From Anaerolineae bacterium (lineage in GTDB: Bacteria > Chloroflexota > Anaerolineae > B4-G1 > SLSP01), in contig JALOOJ010000016.1 of NCBI GenBank assembly GCA_025454475.1, positions 1 through 34,684 on the forward strand: 34,684 nucleotides of DNA. Reading direction: 5' to 3'. The notes under the pieces were generated by a model. That model had not been told where the DNA came from. It made no database searches and was given only the letters and a program-made list of their open reading frames with translations. This document shows positions 15,243-22,891 of the stretch, piece by piece. The first letter of the stretch is position 1; each line of letters begins with the position of its first letter. Both the position numbers and the translations under genes were made by a program.

Positions 15243-17144
15243 GTGATACAGACAACAGAGGCTGTACAGCAGAAGCTTGACGCGCTGCCACGAAAGCCCG
15301 GCGTCTATCTGATGCACAACCTGAAGGGCCGGGTGGTCTACGTTGGCAAGGCCATCGATCTGGCGAGCCGCGTGCGCTCCTACTTCCACGCCTCGGCGCA
15401 GGAGAATGCCAAAACGCGCCGACTGGTCGCTGAGATCACCGATCTGGAATGGATTCTCACGGACTCGGAGGTGGAGGCGCTTATCCTTGAGGCCAACCTC
15501 ATCAAGAAGCATCGTCCGCGCTACAATATTCGGCTCAAGGACGACAAACGCTACCCCTATCTGAAGGTTACCCACGAGGACTTCCCCAAGGTCCTGATCA
15601 CGCGGCGGATGCAGCGCGACGGCGGGCGTTACTTCGGTCCGTACACCTCCTCCAACGCTCTGCGCGAGACGCTGGACTTGATCCGGCGCCTGTTTCCCTA
15701 TCGCACGTGCGACCGTGAGATCACGGGACAAGACCGCCGGGCGTGTCTGTACTACGACCTCAGGCTATGCACTGCGCCCTGCATCGGCGCGGTGGATCGC
15801 GCGCAGTACAACGCCGTGATCGAGCAGTTGATCCACTTTATGGGTGGCGAGACGGAAGAGGTGATGGGCGACATGCGGCAGCAGATCGACGCGGCTGCGA
15901 CAGGCTTGCAGTTTGAGCGAGCGGCGCAGTTGCGGGATCGCTACAAGGCGCTGCAGCAGGTGATGGAGCACCAGCGCATCATCACCACCGCGGCGACAAA
16001 TCAGGATGTCGTGGCGATGGCGCGTGACAACGGCAATGCCTGTGTCGAGGTCTTCTTCGTCCGCAATGGCAAGCTGTTGGGGCGTGAGTACTTCGTGATG
16101 GAGGGGGCCGGCAACGATGACGATGAGGCGGTTGTCACGGCTTTCCTGCAGCAGTTTTATACCGAGGCCGCCTCGGTGCCGCCGGAGATCCTACTGCCGG
16201 CCCAGATCGCCGAGGCTGCGGTGCTGGAGCAGTGGCTCAGGGTAAAGCGCGGCGACGTCGTCTACATCAACGTGCCGCGCGAGGGGCCGGGCCGCGAACT
16301 GCTTGATCTTGCATCAACCAACGCGACCGAGACGCTGCGCTTGCTCAAGGCGCAGTGGGAGATGGATCAACACCGCAGTGAGTTGGCCTTGAGCGAGTTG
16401 CAGCAGGGGCTTGACCTCCCGCGACCGCCGGTGCGGATGGAATGCTACGACATCTCCACCACGCAGGGGGTGGAGGTGGTCGGCAGCATGGTGGTCTTCG
16501 AACACGGCGTGCCGAGGAAGGCGCACTACCGGCGCTTCAAGATCCGGACGGTGGTGGGGCAGGACGACTTCGCGAGCATGCGCGAGGTTCTCACACGCCG
16601 GTTTGACCGCTGGCGGCGGGTCAACAGCGGCGAGCAGCGTGGGGCGCGGGGCAACCAGGCTTGGGCGATGTTGCCCGACTTGCTGATCGTGGACGGCGGC
16701 AAAGGGCAGTTGGGGATGGCGGTGGAGGTCCTCGAGACGTTCGGCCTCACCGATCAGGTCCCTGTGGTCGGCCTGGCAAAGCGGTATGAGGAGATCTTCA
16801 TCCCGGCGCGCCGGGTGCCGGTGCGCTTCGACGCCGCCGCTCCGGCGATCCTGCTGTTGCAGCGCATCCGCGACGAGGCGCATCGTTTCGCGATCACCTA
16901 TCACCGCCAGCGACGACAGCAGGTGGGCCTCGCCTCGCAGATCGACGAGATCCCGGGTATCGGTCCGGTGAAGCGCCGAGCGCTGCTCAAGCACCTTGGG
17001 TCACTGGACGCCATCCAGAAGGCCGACGCCCAGAGCCTGCGGGCGGTGCCGGGGATCTCGAAGGTGCTAGCGACGACGATCGTGGAGCATTTCGAGCGAC
17101 TGAGGCGGGAGCAGGAGCTCGAGGCTCAGGAGTCCGGGGGATAG
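15243..17144 (+). CDS. uvrC: UvrABC excinuclease subunit C
   Basis: A 633-residue nuclease that makes both incisions in nucleotide excision repair. Layout: N-terminal GIY-YIG domain (PGVYLM near 19-24, VVYVGKA near 31-37), a Cys-bearing loop (CLYYDLRLCTAPC), UVR helix pair near 205-240 (LQFERAAQLRDRYKAL) that binds UvrB, RNase H-like second nuclease domain (MECYDIST; LLIVDGGKGQLG), and C-terminal helix-hairpin-helix pair (IPGIGPVKRRALLKHLG; VPGISKVLATTIVEHF). Length is normal. GTG 15243 is the only sensible start: the family begins about 10-15 residues before PGVYLM. No ribosome binding site can exist because the -10 is directly upstream, so this is read from a leaderless transcript. Confidence 0.97.
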   Translation: MIQTTEAVQQKLDALPRKPGVYLMHNLKGRVVYVGKAIDLASRVRSYFHASAQENAKTRRLVAEITDLEWILTDSEVEALILEANLIKKHRPRYNIRLKDDKRYPYLKVTHEDFPKVLITRRMQRDGGRYFGPYTSSNALRETLDLIRRLFPYRTCDREITGQDRRACLYYDLRLCTAPCIGAVDRAQYNAVIEQLIHFMGGETEEVMGDMRQQIDAAATGLQFERAAQLRDRYKALQQVMEHQRIITTAATNQDVVAMARDNGNACVEVFFVRNGKLLGREYFVMEGAGNDDDEAVVTAFLQQFYTEAASVPPEILLPAQIAEAAVLEQWLRVKRGDVVYINVPREGPGRELLDLASTNATETLRLLKAQWEMDQHRSELALSELQQGLDLPRPPVRMECYDISTTQGVEVVGSMVVFEHGVPRKAHYRRFKIRTVVGQDDFASMREVLTRRFDRWRRVNSGEQRGARGNQAWAMLPDLLIVDGGKGQLGMAVEVLETFGLTDQVPVVGLAKRYEEIFIPARRVPVRFDAAAPAILLLQRIRDEAHRFAITYHRQRRQQVGLASQIDEIPGIGPVKRRALLKHLGSLDAIQKADAQSLRAVPGISKVLATTIVEHFERLRREQELEAQESGG

Positions 17145-17183
17145 TTTCCTGTCCGAACGCAGTCCGTGGGAAGGAATCAACCA

Positions 17184-17669
17184 ATGAGCGACAGGGTTTC
17201 ACCACTTATCGGTTTCTATCAGAGCAATGAGCGTTCGATCCGGCGTCACGTCGAAGGCCTCTCCAACGAGGACAGCTATCTGCAGCCGAAGTTCGAGGCG
17301 ATCTCGTTGAACTGGACGCTGGGTCACATCGTGCAGTACAGGGTCATGGCCCTGCAGGTAACGGGCGAGCCCTTTGCATGGGACGTGGGCGAGGTGTCGC
17401 CGTACCGTCGTGATCCCGCCGGCATCGCGAGGCCGGGGGATGGACGTGCCCTCGCGGACCTGATGACGGACCTGGATGCGACCGGGCGCTTGCTGGAGAC
17501 CGTGCTCTCGGGGGCGAGCGCCGACACGCTCGATGAGGTCGTCCAGACGCACCTGGGCGAAAAGTCGCGCTACGACTATGTCAGCCGGCTGGCCTGGCAC
17601 GAGACCTACCATGTCGGGCAGCTAGGGCTGCTGCGGTCCCTGGCGAATCCGGTAGGCGCATCGTCCTGA
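17184..17669 (+). CDS. DinB-like four-helix metal-binding protein
   Basis: A 161-residue DinB/YfiT-type protein. The family's metal-binding His triad is visible: His48 (NWTLGHIVQYR), His139 and His143 (LAWHETYHVGQLG). Members include thiol S-transferases and many proteins of unknown role, some damage-inducible; the exact activity cannot be read here. ATG 17184 follows GGGAAGGAA at a good distance. It lies 39 bases after uvrC and may share its transcript. It is closed by a shared terminator facing thrS. Confidence 0.82.
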   Translation: MSDRVSPLIGFYQSNERSIRRHVEGLSNEDSYLQPKFEAISLNWTLGHIVQYRVMALQVTGEPFAWDVGEVSPYRRDPAGIARPGDGRALADLMTDLDATGRLLETVLSGASADTLDEVVQTHLGEKSRYDYVSRLAWHETYHVGQLGLLRSLANPVGASS

Positions 17670-17718
17670 TCCCTGCAAGACAACCGAGGCGTCACGAGTG
17701 TACAGAGGTGTTACGAAA

Positions 17719-17750
17719 GCCGAGGCCCTCAGAGGAGGGCCTCGGTGTTT
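17719..17750. terminator. Terminator between dinB-like gene and thrS
   Basis: CCGAGGCCCTC (17720-17730) pairs perfectly with GAGGGCCTCGG (17735-17745) around a 4-base loop AGAG, with one extra G-T pair. The T-tail on the plus strand is TGTTT. The genes converge here, so it may serve both directions. Confidence 0.8.
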
Positions 17751-17769
17751 CCTCTGCGTTGCCTGTCGC

Positions 17770-19563
17770 CTAGGCCTGCGTGTGATCCTTGATCGCAGCC
17801 TGCGCCCTGACGATGAAGTCCGCGATGGACATCGCGCCGAGGTTCTCGCCGTCGCGCAACCGCACGGCGACGGCGCCGCTCTCGGCCTCTCGGTCACCCA
17901 CGACGAGCATGTAGGGCACCTTCATCATCTGCGCGTCACGGATCTTGGCGTTCATCCGCGAGTCCGAGGCGTCGGTCTTGACCCGGATCCCGGCCTGCCG
18001 GAGTTGGTCCTCGACCTGTTTGGCATAGTCGATATGGCGGTCCGCGATCGGGATCATCCGCACCTGCTCCGGCGAGAGCCAGACCGGGAAGGCGCCCGCG
18101 TAGTGCTCCACCAGAATGCCGAAGAAGCGCTCGACCGAGCCCAGAAGCGCCCGGTGGACCATATAGGGCCGGTGCTCGAACCCATCCTCGCCCACGTAGG
18201 TCATGCCAAACCGTTCTGGCTCGTTAAAGTCGAACTGAATGGTCGTGAGCTGCCAGGAGCGGCCCAGCGCGTCCTTGATGTGCAGGTCGATCTTCGGCCC
18301 GTAGAAGGCGCCGCCGCCCTCATCCACCTTGTATGCCAGCCCCTCGGCGTTGATGGCCCGGACGAGCGATTCCTGGGCCTGCTCCCAACGCTCAGGCTCG
18401 CCCACGGCCTTCTCGGGTCGCGTGGAGAGGTAGGCCTGGATGTTGTCGAAGCCGAACGCGCGCAGGATTGACAGGGAGAAGCGCAGCACCCGGAGCACCT
18501 CGGACTCGATCTGATCGGGCGTGCAGATGATGTGTGCGTCGTCCTGTGTAAATCCGCGCACGCGCATCAGGCCGTGGAGCACGCCGCTCTTCTCGTACCG
18601 GTACACGGTCCCCAGCTCGGCCCAGCGCAACGGCAGCTCGCGGTACGATCGAAGCTGCGTCTTGTAGATCATAATGTGGAAGGGGCAGTTCATAGGCTTG
18701 ATGAAGTAGTCCTGCCCGTCCACGTCCATCGGGGCATACATGCCCTCTTTGTAGAAGTCCAGGTGCCCGGATGTCTCCCACAGCCATGACTTCCCGATGT
18801 GCGGCGTATAGACCAGGTCGTAGCCGCCCTCCAGATGCCGGTCACGCCAGTAGTCCTCGATGGTCTTGCGCATCAACCCGCCGCGCGGGTGCCAGTACGC
18901 CAGACCCGGCCCGGCCTCCTCGTGGAACGAGACCAGGTCGAGCTCACGGATCAGCCGCCGGTGGTCGCGCTTCTTGACCTCCTCCATCCAGTCGAGGTAC
19001 TCGCGGAGGTCACTGGGCTTGAGCCACGCCGTGCCGTAGATGCGCTGGAGCATCGGGCGATTGGAATCGCCACGCCAGTAGGCGCCGGCGACGTTGAGCA
19101 GCTTGACGGCCTTGGCATTGATCTCCTTCGAGTTGCCGACGTGTGGCCCGCGGCACAGATCTACGAAGCCGCCGCTGCGGTAGATCGAGAGTTGCGTTGC
19201 CTCGGCGGATTTCTCGCCATACTCATCGGTGCCGCGTTGCAGGATGTCCTGGATCAGCTCAAGCTTGTAGGGCTGGTCTGCAAAGAGCTCCATGGCAGCC
19301 TCTGGCGCGATCTCCTCGTAGACAAAGTCGCGGTCCTCGTCGATGAGCTCCTTCATCCGCGCCTCGATCGCATCCAGATCCTCCTGGACGAGCGGGCGCG
19401 GCAGATCGAAGTCATAGTAGAAGCCGCTCTCAATCGGGGGCCCGATCGCGATCTTGGCCTCCGGGAACTTCTCCAGCACCGCGGCCGCCATCATGTGCGC
19501 GGCTGAGTGCCGGACGCGATACAGCTTGCTCTCGTGATATGCTTCTGGATTACCCTGTTCCAT
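17770..19563 (-). CDS. thrS: Threonyl-tRNA synthetase lacking the TGS domain
   Basis: A 597-residue class II synthetase that charges tRNA-Thr. The editing domain has the HSAAH motif (His19, His23) and CRGPH (Cys137, His141), which clear Ser-tRNA-Thr. The catalytic core has the zinc ligands Cys293 (MNCPFH) and His344 (DDAHIIC), and motif 3 (YMVHRALLGSVERF). An anticodon-binding domain ends the protein. The N-terminal TGS domain of about 60 residues found in E. coli ThrRS is missing. ATG 19563 is chosen because GAGAGGAGG precedes it and the upstream stretch is the T-box leader; the longer open frame to 19938 is that leader read through. Expression should respond to uncharged tRNA-Thr. Confidence 0.96.
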   Translation of the reverse strand: MEQGNPEAYHESKLYRVRHSAAHMMAAAVLEKFPEAKIAIGPPIESGFYYDFDLPRPLVQEDLDAIEARMKELIDEDRDFVYEEIAPEAAMELFADQPYKLELIQDILQRGTDEYGEKSAEATQLSIYRSGGFVDLCRGPHVGNSKEINAKAVKLLNVAGAYWRGDSNRPMLQRIYGTAWLKPSDLREYLDWMEEVKKRDHRRLIRELDLVSFHEEAGPGLAYWHPRGGLMRKTIEDYWRDRHLEGGYDLVYTPHIGKSWLWETSGHLDFYKEGMYAPMDVDGQDYFIKPMNCPFHIMIYKTQLRSYRELPLRWAELGTVYRYEKSGVLHGLMRVRGFTQDDAHIICTPDQIESEVLRVLRFSLSILRAFGFDNIQAYLSTRPEKAVGEPERWEQAQESLVRAINAEGLAYKVDEGGGAFYGPKIDLHIKDALGRSWQLTTIQFDFNEPERFGMTYVGEDGFEHRPYMVHRALLGSVERFFGILVEHYAGAFPVWLSPEQVRMIPIADRHIDYAKQVEDQLRQAGIRVKTDASDSRMNAKIRDAQMMKVPYMLVVGDREAESGAVAVRLRDGENLGAMSIADFIVRAQAAIKDHTQA

Positions 19564-19579
19564 CGTCTTCCTCCTCTCA

Positions 19580-19858
19580 ATAGCAAGCGCCCCAGTCCGC
19601 TTGGGACGTGGGGCGCCACGTGGTTCCACCCAAGTTCCTGCGTGTCCACCGGGGCACGACAGGCACTCTGGTCGCGCTAACGGGCGAACCCGGGGAGCTA
19701 TACTCGGTGCTCTTTCCAGCTCCCACTCGCGGGTGGTTTTCGCCGGGCTTCTGCAGAGGGGGCTCTCAGCCGATGACCCCCACTTTCTGTCGCAGTCCGC
19801 CGGGTACTCGTCCCGCTCAACGCTTTCGCGTGTGCGATAGGTACCGCACACTGACTTA
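19580..19858 (-). promoter_or_regulatory. T-box leader of thrS (tRNA-Thr sensing)
   Basis: Read on the minus strand, the leader begins just after the promoter. The Stem I region carries a CTGAGAG element and a specifier loop with GAAA-ACC-ACC. The specifier is ACC (complement of 19735-19737), a Thr codon. The T-box core GGGTGGAACCACG lies at 19631-19619. Its UGGA (19628-19625) would pair with the tRNA 3' end ACCU-type acceptor where position 73 is U, as in tRNA-Thr. The following stem GCGCCCCA (19616-19609) with TGGGGCGC (19594-19587), extended by GTCC with GGAC, is strong. It is followed by TTGCTATTG and not a T-run, and ends about 12 bases before the ribosome binding site. Confidence 0.88.
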
Positions 19859-19863
19859 TACGC

Positions 19864-19892
19864 ATTATAGGCAGGTTGCGCGCGAAAGTCAA
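19864..19892 (-). promoter_or_regulatory. Promoter for thrS
   Basis: On the minus strand, TTGACT (complement of 19887-19892), a 17-base spacer and a perfect TATAAT (complement of 19864-19869). It places the transcript start at the head of the T-box leader. Confidence 0.85.
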
Positions 19893-19929
19893 GCATGACG
19901 GGGGTACGGAGGCGCCTAGGCCCCCTTTG

Positions 19930-19938
19930 TGGTATCAT
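19930..19938 (+). promoter_or_regulatory. Extended -10 promoter for tgt
   Basis: TGG followed by TATCAT (19933-19938), about 40 bases before the tgt GTG and divergent from the thrS promoter. No clear -35 is seen. Confidence 0.5.
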
Positions 19939-19978
19939 AGCCCGTGGTCGTCTGAACGGGTAGCCAAGGAGTTGTCGC

Positions 19979-21115
19979 GTGGCGTCGCTCTTCGCGTTTG
20001 ATCTGGTGGCAAGAGAGGGATTGGCGCGCGCCGGTGTGTTTCACACGGCGCACGGGCCGTTGCCCACACCTGTGTACGCGCCGGTCGGGACGCAGGCCAC
20101 CGTCAAGGCGGTCACGCCGCGCCAATTGCAGGAGACTGGCACTTCGCTCGTGCTGGCAAATACGTATCATCTGTATCTGCGACCCGGCGATGCGCTGATC
20201 GCGGCGTTGGGGGGCGTACATCGTTTTATGGGATGGGATGGCCCGATGCTGACGGACTCCGGTGGTTTCCAGGTCTTCAGCCTCGCCGGCGGCGATGGGA
20301 AGCAATCGCTGCGGAAGATCGATGACGATGGCGTGACCTTTCGGTCGCACATTGATGGTCGTACGCATCGCTTCACACCCGAAAAGGTGATGGAGATCGA
20401 GCAGAACTTGGGTGCGGATATCGCTATGGTGCTCGATGAGTGCTCCGCGCCTGACGACTACGGTTATCTGAAGCGCCAGGCCTTGCCGCGTACCCATGCG
20501 TGGGCCGAGCGCTGCAGGGCCGTGCACAGCCGCCCGGATCAGGCGTTGTTTGGGATCGTGCAGGGCGGCATCTTCCCTGACTTGCGGCAGGCGAGCGCAG
20601 AGGCGCTGGTCGCCCTGGGCTTCCCGGGGTATGCGATCGGCGGCCTCTCCGTCGGCGAGAGCAAGGCCGAGATGCTTGCGACGTTGGACGCCACGACGCC
20701 GGCTCTGCCCGAGGACAAGCCGCGCTACCTTATGGGCGTCGGCACGCCTGAGGACCTGGTAGAGGGGGTGGCGCGGGGGATCGACATCTTCGACTGCGTA
20801 CTGCCTACGCGCGTGGCCCGGAATGGGCAAGCGCTACTGCGCACAGGGAAGTACAATATGCGTAACGCCCGGTTTGCTGACGACCCTGCACCCATAAACG
20901 AGGCCTGCGAGTGCTACGCGTGCCGTGGGTTCAGCCGGGCCTATATCCGGCACCTCTTCGTGGCGAAGGAGATCCTGGGCGCGACACTCCTGACGATCCA
21001 CAATCTGCACACGATGTTGTCGCTCATGAGCGATGTACGCGCTGCCGTCGTCGCGGGCAGGTTCACTGACTTCCGGGCGGCATTCTGGGAAGCGAGGGAG
21101 GGAGAAACCGAATGA
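19979..21115 (+). CDS. tgt: Queuine tRNA-ribosyltransferase (tRNA-guanine transglycosylase)
   Basis: A 378-residue TIM-barrel enzyme that swaps guanine 34 for the queuosine precursor preQ1 in tRNAs with GUN anticodons. Catalytic residues: Asp93 (LTDSGGFQVFS) and nucleophile Asp272 (GIDIFDCVLPTR). The structural zinc site is Cys310, Cys312, Cys315 (ACECYACRG) and His341 (TIHNLH). It also has GIVQGG and GGLSVGE. Length fits the family. GTG 19979 follows AAGGAG at good spacing. The stop overlaps a possible 19-codon ORF by ATGA, and map follows 62 bases later. Confidence 0.97.
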   Translation: MASLFAFDLVAREGLARAGVFHTAHGPLPTPVYAPVGTQATVKAVTPRQLQETGTSLVLANTYHLYLRPGDALIAALGGVHRFMGWDGPMLTDSGGFQVFSLAGGDGKQSLRKIDDDGVTFRSHIDGRTHRFTPEKVMEIEQNLGADIAMVLDECSAPDDYGYLKRQALPRTHAWAERCRAVHSRPDQALFGIVQGGIFPDLRQASAEALVALGFPGYAIGGLSVGESKAEMLATLDATTPALPEDKPRYLMGVGTPEDLVEGVARGIDIFDCVLPTRVARNGQALLRTGKYNMRNARFADDPAPINEACECYACRGFSRAYIRHLFVAKEILGATLLTIHNLHTMLSLMSDVRAAVVAGRFTDFRAAFWEAREGETE

Positions 21116-21171
21116 GCGAAAAGGCGGAAAAGCGAGAAGCGGAGTGGGCTCTGCAGGGTCGGGAAAGGTAG
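21112..21171 (+). CDS. Possible 19-codon ORF between tgt and map
   Basis: ATG overlaps the tgt stop (ATGA) and runs 19 codons to TAG: MSEKAEKREAEWALQGRER. It is highly charged. The overlap would allow reinitiation and carry ribosomes to the start of map 6 bases later. There is no homology argument, so it may only be a spacer. Confidence 0.22.
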   Translation: MSEKAEKREAEWALQGRER

Positions 21172-21177
21172 ACGGGC

Positions 21178-22053
21178 GTGGATATTCTGTCGCGCAATGA
21201 CCCGTGTTGGTGTGGGAGCGGAAAGAAGTACAAGCACTGCCACATGAGGCAGGACTTAGCCAGTCCTCGCTCTCGCCGGCGGTTTGTGTCTCGCGGAGAT
21301 CGCCAGGTGATCATCAAGACCCCAGACCAGATCGAGGGCATTCGGAAAGCATGCCATCTGACCCGCGACATCCTGGACAGCTTGGACGGGCGCATCCTGC
21401 CGGGGATCACGACGGAGCACATCAACACATGGGTGCACGAGATGACGATCGCCGCCGGTGCGGTGCCGGCGCCACTGAACTACCGCGGGTATCCCAAGAG
21501 CGTCTGCACCTCGATCAACGAGGTGATCTGCCACGGTATCCCGTCTCAGGACCGCGTGCTGAAAGAGGGCGACATCATCAACATCGATGTTACGTCGATT
21601 CTGGGTGGCTACTACGGAGACTCAAGCCGGATGTACCTCGTAGGGAACGTCTCCGAGGCCGCGCGTCGTCTGGTCGAGGTGACGCGCCAATGCCTGGCGG
21701 TTGGCATTGAGCAAGTCAGGCCGGGTAACACCGTTGGTGATATCGGCTACGCGATCCAGCAGTTGGCAGAAGGATCTGGGTACTCGGTCGTGCGGGCGTT
21801 TGTGGGCCATGGTACAGGCGTGTCCTTCCACGAGGCGCCTGACGTGCCTCACTATGGGGAACCTGGCGCCGGCGTGACCTTGGTCCCCAACATGGTCTTC
21901 ACGATTGAACCGATGATAAACATCGGAGGTTACCACGCGACAGTACTGGAGGATGGCTGGACCGCGGTGACGACGGATGGCTCGCTCTCGGCGCAGTGGG
22001 AGCATACGGTGCGCGTCACCGAGAACGGTGTAGAGGTGATGACCGGCCGCTAA
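21178..22053 (+). CDS. map: Type I methionine aminopeptidase with N-terminal SEC-C motif
   Basis: A 291-residue enzyme that removes the initiator Met from nascent proteins. The N-terminus carries a SEC-C zinc motif (RNDPCWCGSGKKYKHCH, residues 6-22; likely ligands Cys10, Cys12, Cys21, His22), as in the longer MetAP-I class, and may help ribosome contact. The pita-bread catalytic domain starts near 45. Metal ligands visible: Asp137, Asp148, His211, Glu244, with His119 (ICHGIP) in the active site; the last Glu lies in the C-terminal WEHTV region. GTG 21178 follows GGGAAAGG. Starting later would cut into SEC-C. It appears co-transcribed with tgt. Confidence 0.96.
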   Translation: MDILSRNDPCWCGSGKKYKHCHMRQDLASPRSRRRFVSRGDRQVIIKTPDQIEGIRKACHLTRDILDSLDGRILPGITTEHINTWVHEMTIAAGAVPAPLNYRGYPKSVCTSINEVICHGIPSQDRVLKEGDIINIDVTSILGGYYGDSSRMYLVGNVSEAARRLVEVTRQCLAVGIEQVRPGNTVGDIGYAIQQLAEGSGYSVVRAFVGHGTGVSFHEAPDVPHYGEPGAGVTLVPNMVFTIEPMINIGGYHATVLEDGWTAVTTDGSLSAQWEHTVRVTENGVEVMTGR

Positions 22054-22076
22054 ATTGTAGATCTGTAGTTGTTTTA

Positions 22077-22104
22077 TTGTCCGGTGTCCGTGATCTGGTA
22101 TAAT
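22077..22104 (+). promoter_or_regulatory. Promoter for the DUF59 gene
   Basis: TTGTCC (22077-22082), 16-base spacer and a perfect TATAAT (22099-22104), 30 bases before the ATG at 22135. Confidence 0.65.
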
Positions 22105-22134
22105 CTGGACAAGTGATCTGCTGAGGAGGGTTCC

Positions 22135-22428
22135 ATGCAGGGTGATGCAGGTGAGATCCGCAAAGGTCTGCGCGATGTGATTGATTTCGAGATCGGGCTG
22201 GATGTTGTCTCGTTGGGCATGATCCGCGACATTGACACAGAGGGAGATGGGGTGCGGATCACGATGATTCTGACCTCGCCGATGTGTCCGATGGCCTCGT
22301 TCATGATGAACCAGGTCAGAGATCGCGCCTCCGAGATGACGGATAAGCCCGTCGAGGTGGTGATGGGCAAGGAGCTTTGGAAGCCCGATATGATGGAGCA
22401 GGAAGCCAGAGAGGCACTCGGCATCTGA
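22135..22428 (+). CDS. MIP18/DUF59 family Fe-S assembly factor (SufT/PaaD-like)
   Basis: A 97-residue single-domain protein. Typical features are an N-terminal helix (IRKGLRDVIDFEIGLDVVSLG), the core strand RITMILTSP and the conserved Cys51 in SPMCPMASFM. Family members help build or deliver iron-sulfur clusters. This would suit the ferredoxin oxidoreductase and SufR-like regulator elsewhere in the window, but there is no operon link. ATG 22135 has GAGGAGGG directly upstream. It lies between map and the pheS T-box, with its own promoter. Confidence 0.85.
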   Translation: MQGDAGEIRKGLRDVIDFEIGLDVVSLGMIRDIDTEGDGVRITMILTSPMCPMASFMMNQVRDRASEMTDKPVEVVMGKELWKPDMMEQEAREALGI

Positions 22429-22430
22429 GC

Positions 22431-22458
22431 TTGACATTTCGGTCCATCAAGCGATAAT
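22431..22458 (+). promoter_or_regulatory. Promoter for pheST
   Basis: A perfect TTGACA (22431-22436), 16-base spacer and GATAAT (22453-22458). It begins a leader of about 430 bases that carries the T-box. Confidence 0.75.
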
Positions 22459-22464
22459 AAAACT

Positions 22465-22804
22465 ATTCGTTTGGACGTCGAAACGTTCAAACGTTCAGAT
22501 GCAAAAGGCAGCGACGGGGAAAAGTAAACGGGCAGCACCTGACAGGGACGTGTGACCGTAGACTGAGAGTCACACCCAGGGAAACCCCGGTGAAGTTCGC
22601 CCCCGAGCCGACCGTTGAACGGCCCTCTGCAAGGGCTCAGTAGATGGCTCCGCACGCTCAGCGTTACTGGAGCAATCCCATCGCCGAATTGGCTGTGGGT
22701 GAGTGGCTTTGCGACCGCTGCCTGAGAGGCTGCGGACAGGCAGGGCAAGCAGGGTGGTACCACGGGAGTCACGCTCTCGTCCCGGCAGGGATGAGGGCGT
22801 TTTT
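22465..22804 (+). promoter_or_regulatory. T-box riboswitch of pheS (tRNA-Phe sensing)
   Basis: Stem I has the characteristic GACGGGGAAAAGTA start (near 22514), a CTGAGAG element (22563-22569) and a specifier loop GAAG-TTC-GCC. The specifier is TTC (22596-22598), a Phe codon. The T-box core AGGGTGGTACCACGG is at 22751-22765; its UGGU (22755-22758) would pair with an acceptor end having A73, as in tRNA-Phe. The terminator stem at 22772-22783 with 22788-22799 has 12 pairs and a GGCA loop, followed by TTTTT (22800-22804). Uncharged tRNA-Phe should prevent termination and raise pheST expression. Confidence 0.94.
22772..22804 (+). terminator. T-box regulated terminator of pheS
   Basis: The 12-pair stem and T-run described under the T-box. 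It is the conditional terminator that competes with the antiterminator. Confidence 0.88.
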
Positions 22805-22891
22805 GTTTGCCGCAGTTTCGTTGGGTTGTGCGTTGTGATGGTTGCACGATGGCGTGGTCGTCGGGAAGTCGTAGCTTGTAGGAGGTGGGGT

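Noticed and set aside
18799-19506. 235-codon open frame opposite thrS
   Set aside because: Antisense shadow of thrS with no promoter, ribosome binding site or domain.
19614-19634. CCACGTGG-containing sequence resembling a parS core
   Set aside because: It lies inside the T-box core of the thrS leader (GGGTGGAACCACG) and the parS consensus TGTTNCACGTGAAACA is not matched.
19916-20830. 304-codon open frame opposite tgt
   Set aside because: Antisense shadow; the plus-strand tgt has all catalytic and zinc residues.
22703-22891. N-terminal extension of pheS in the same open frame
   Set aside because: It covers the T-box terminator and leader; the ATG at 22892 has a strong ribosome binding site and gives the normal PheS length.
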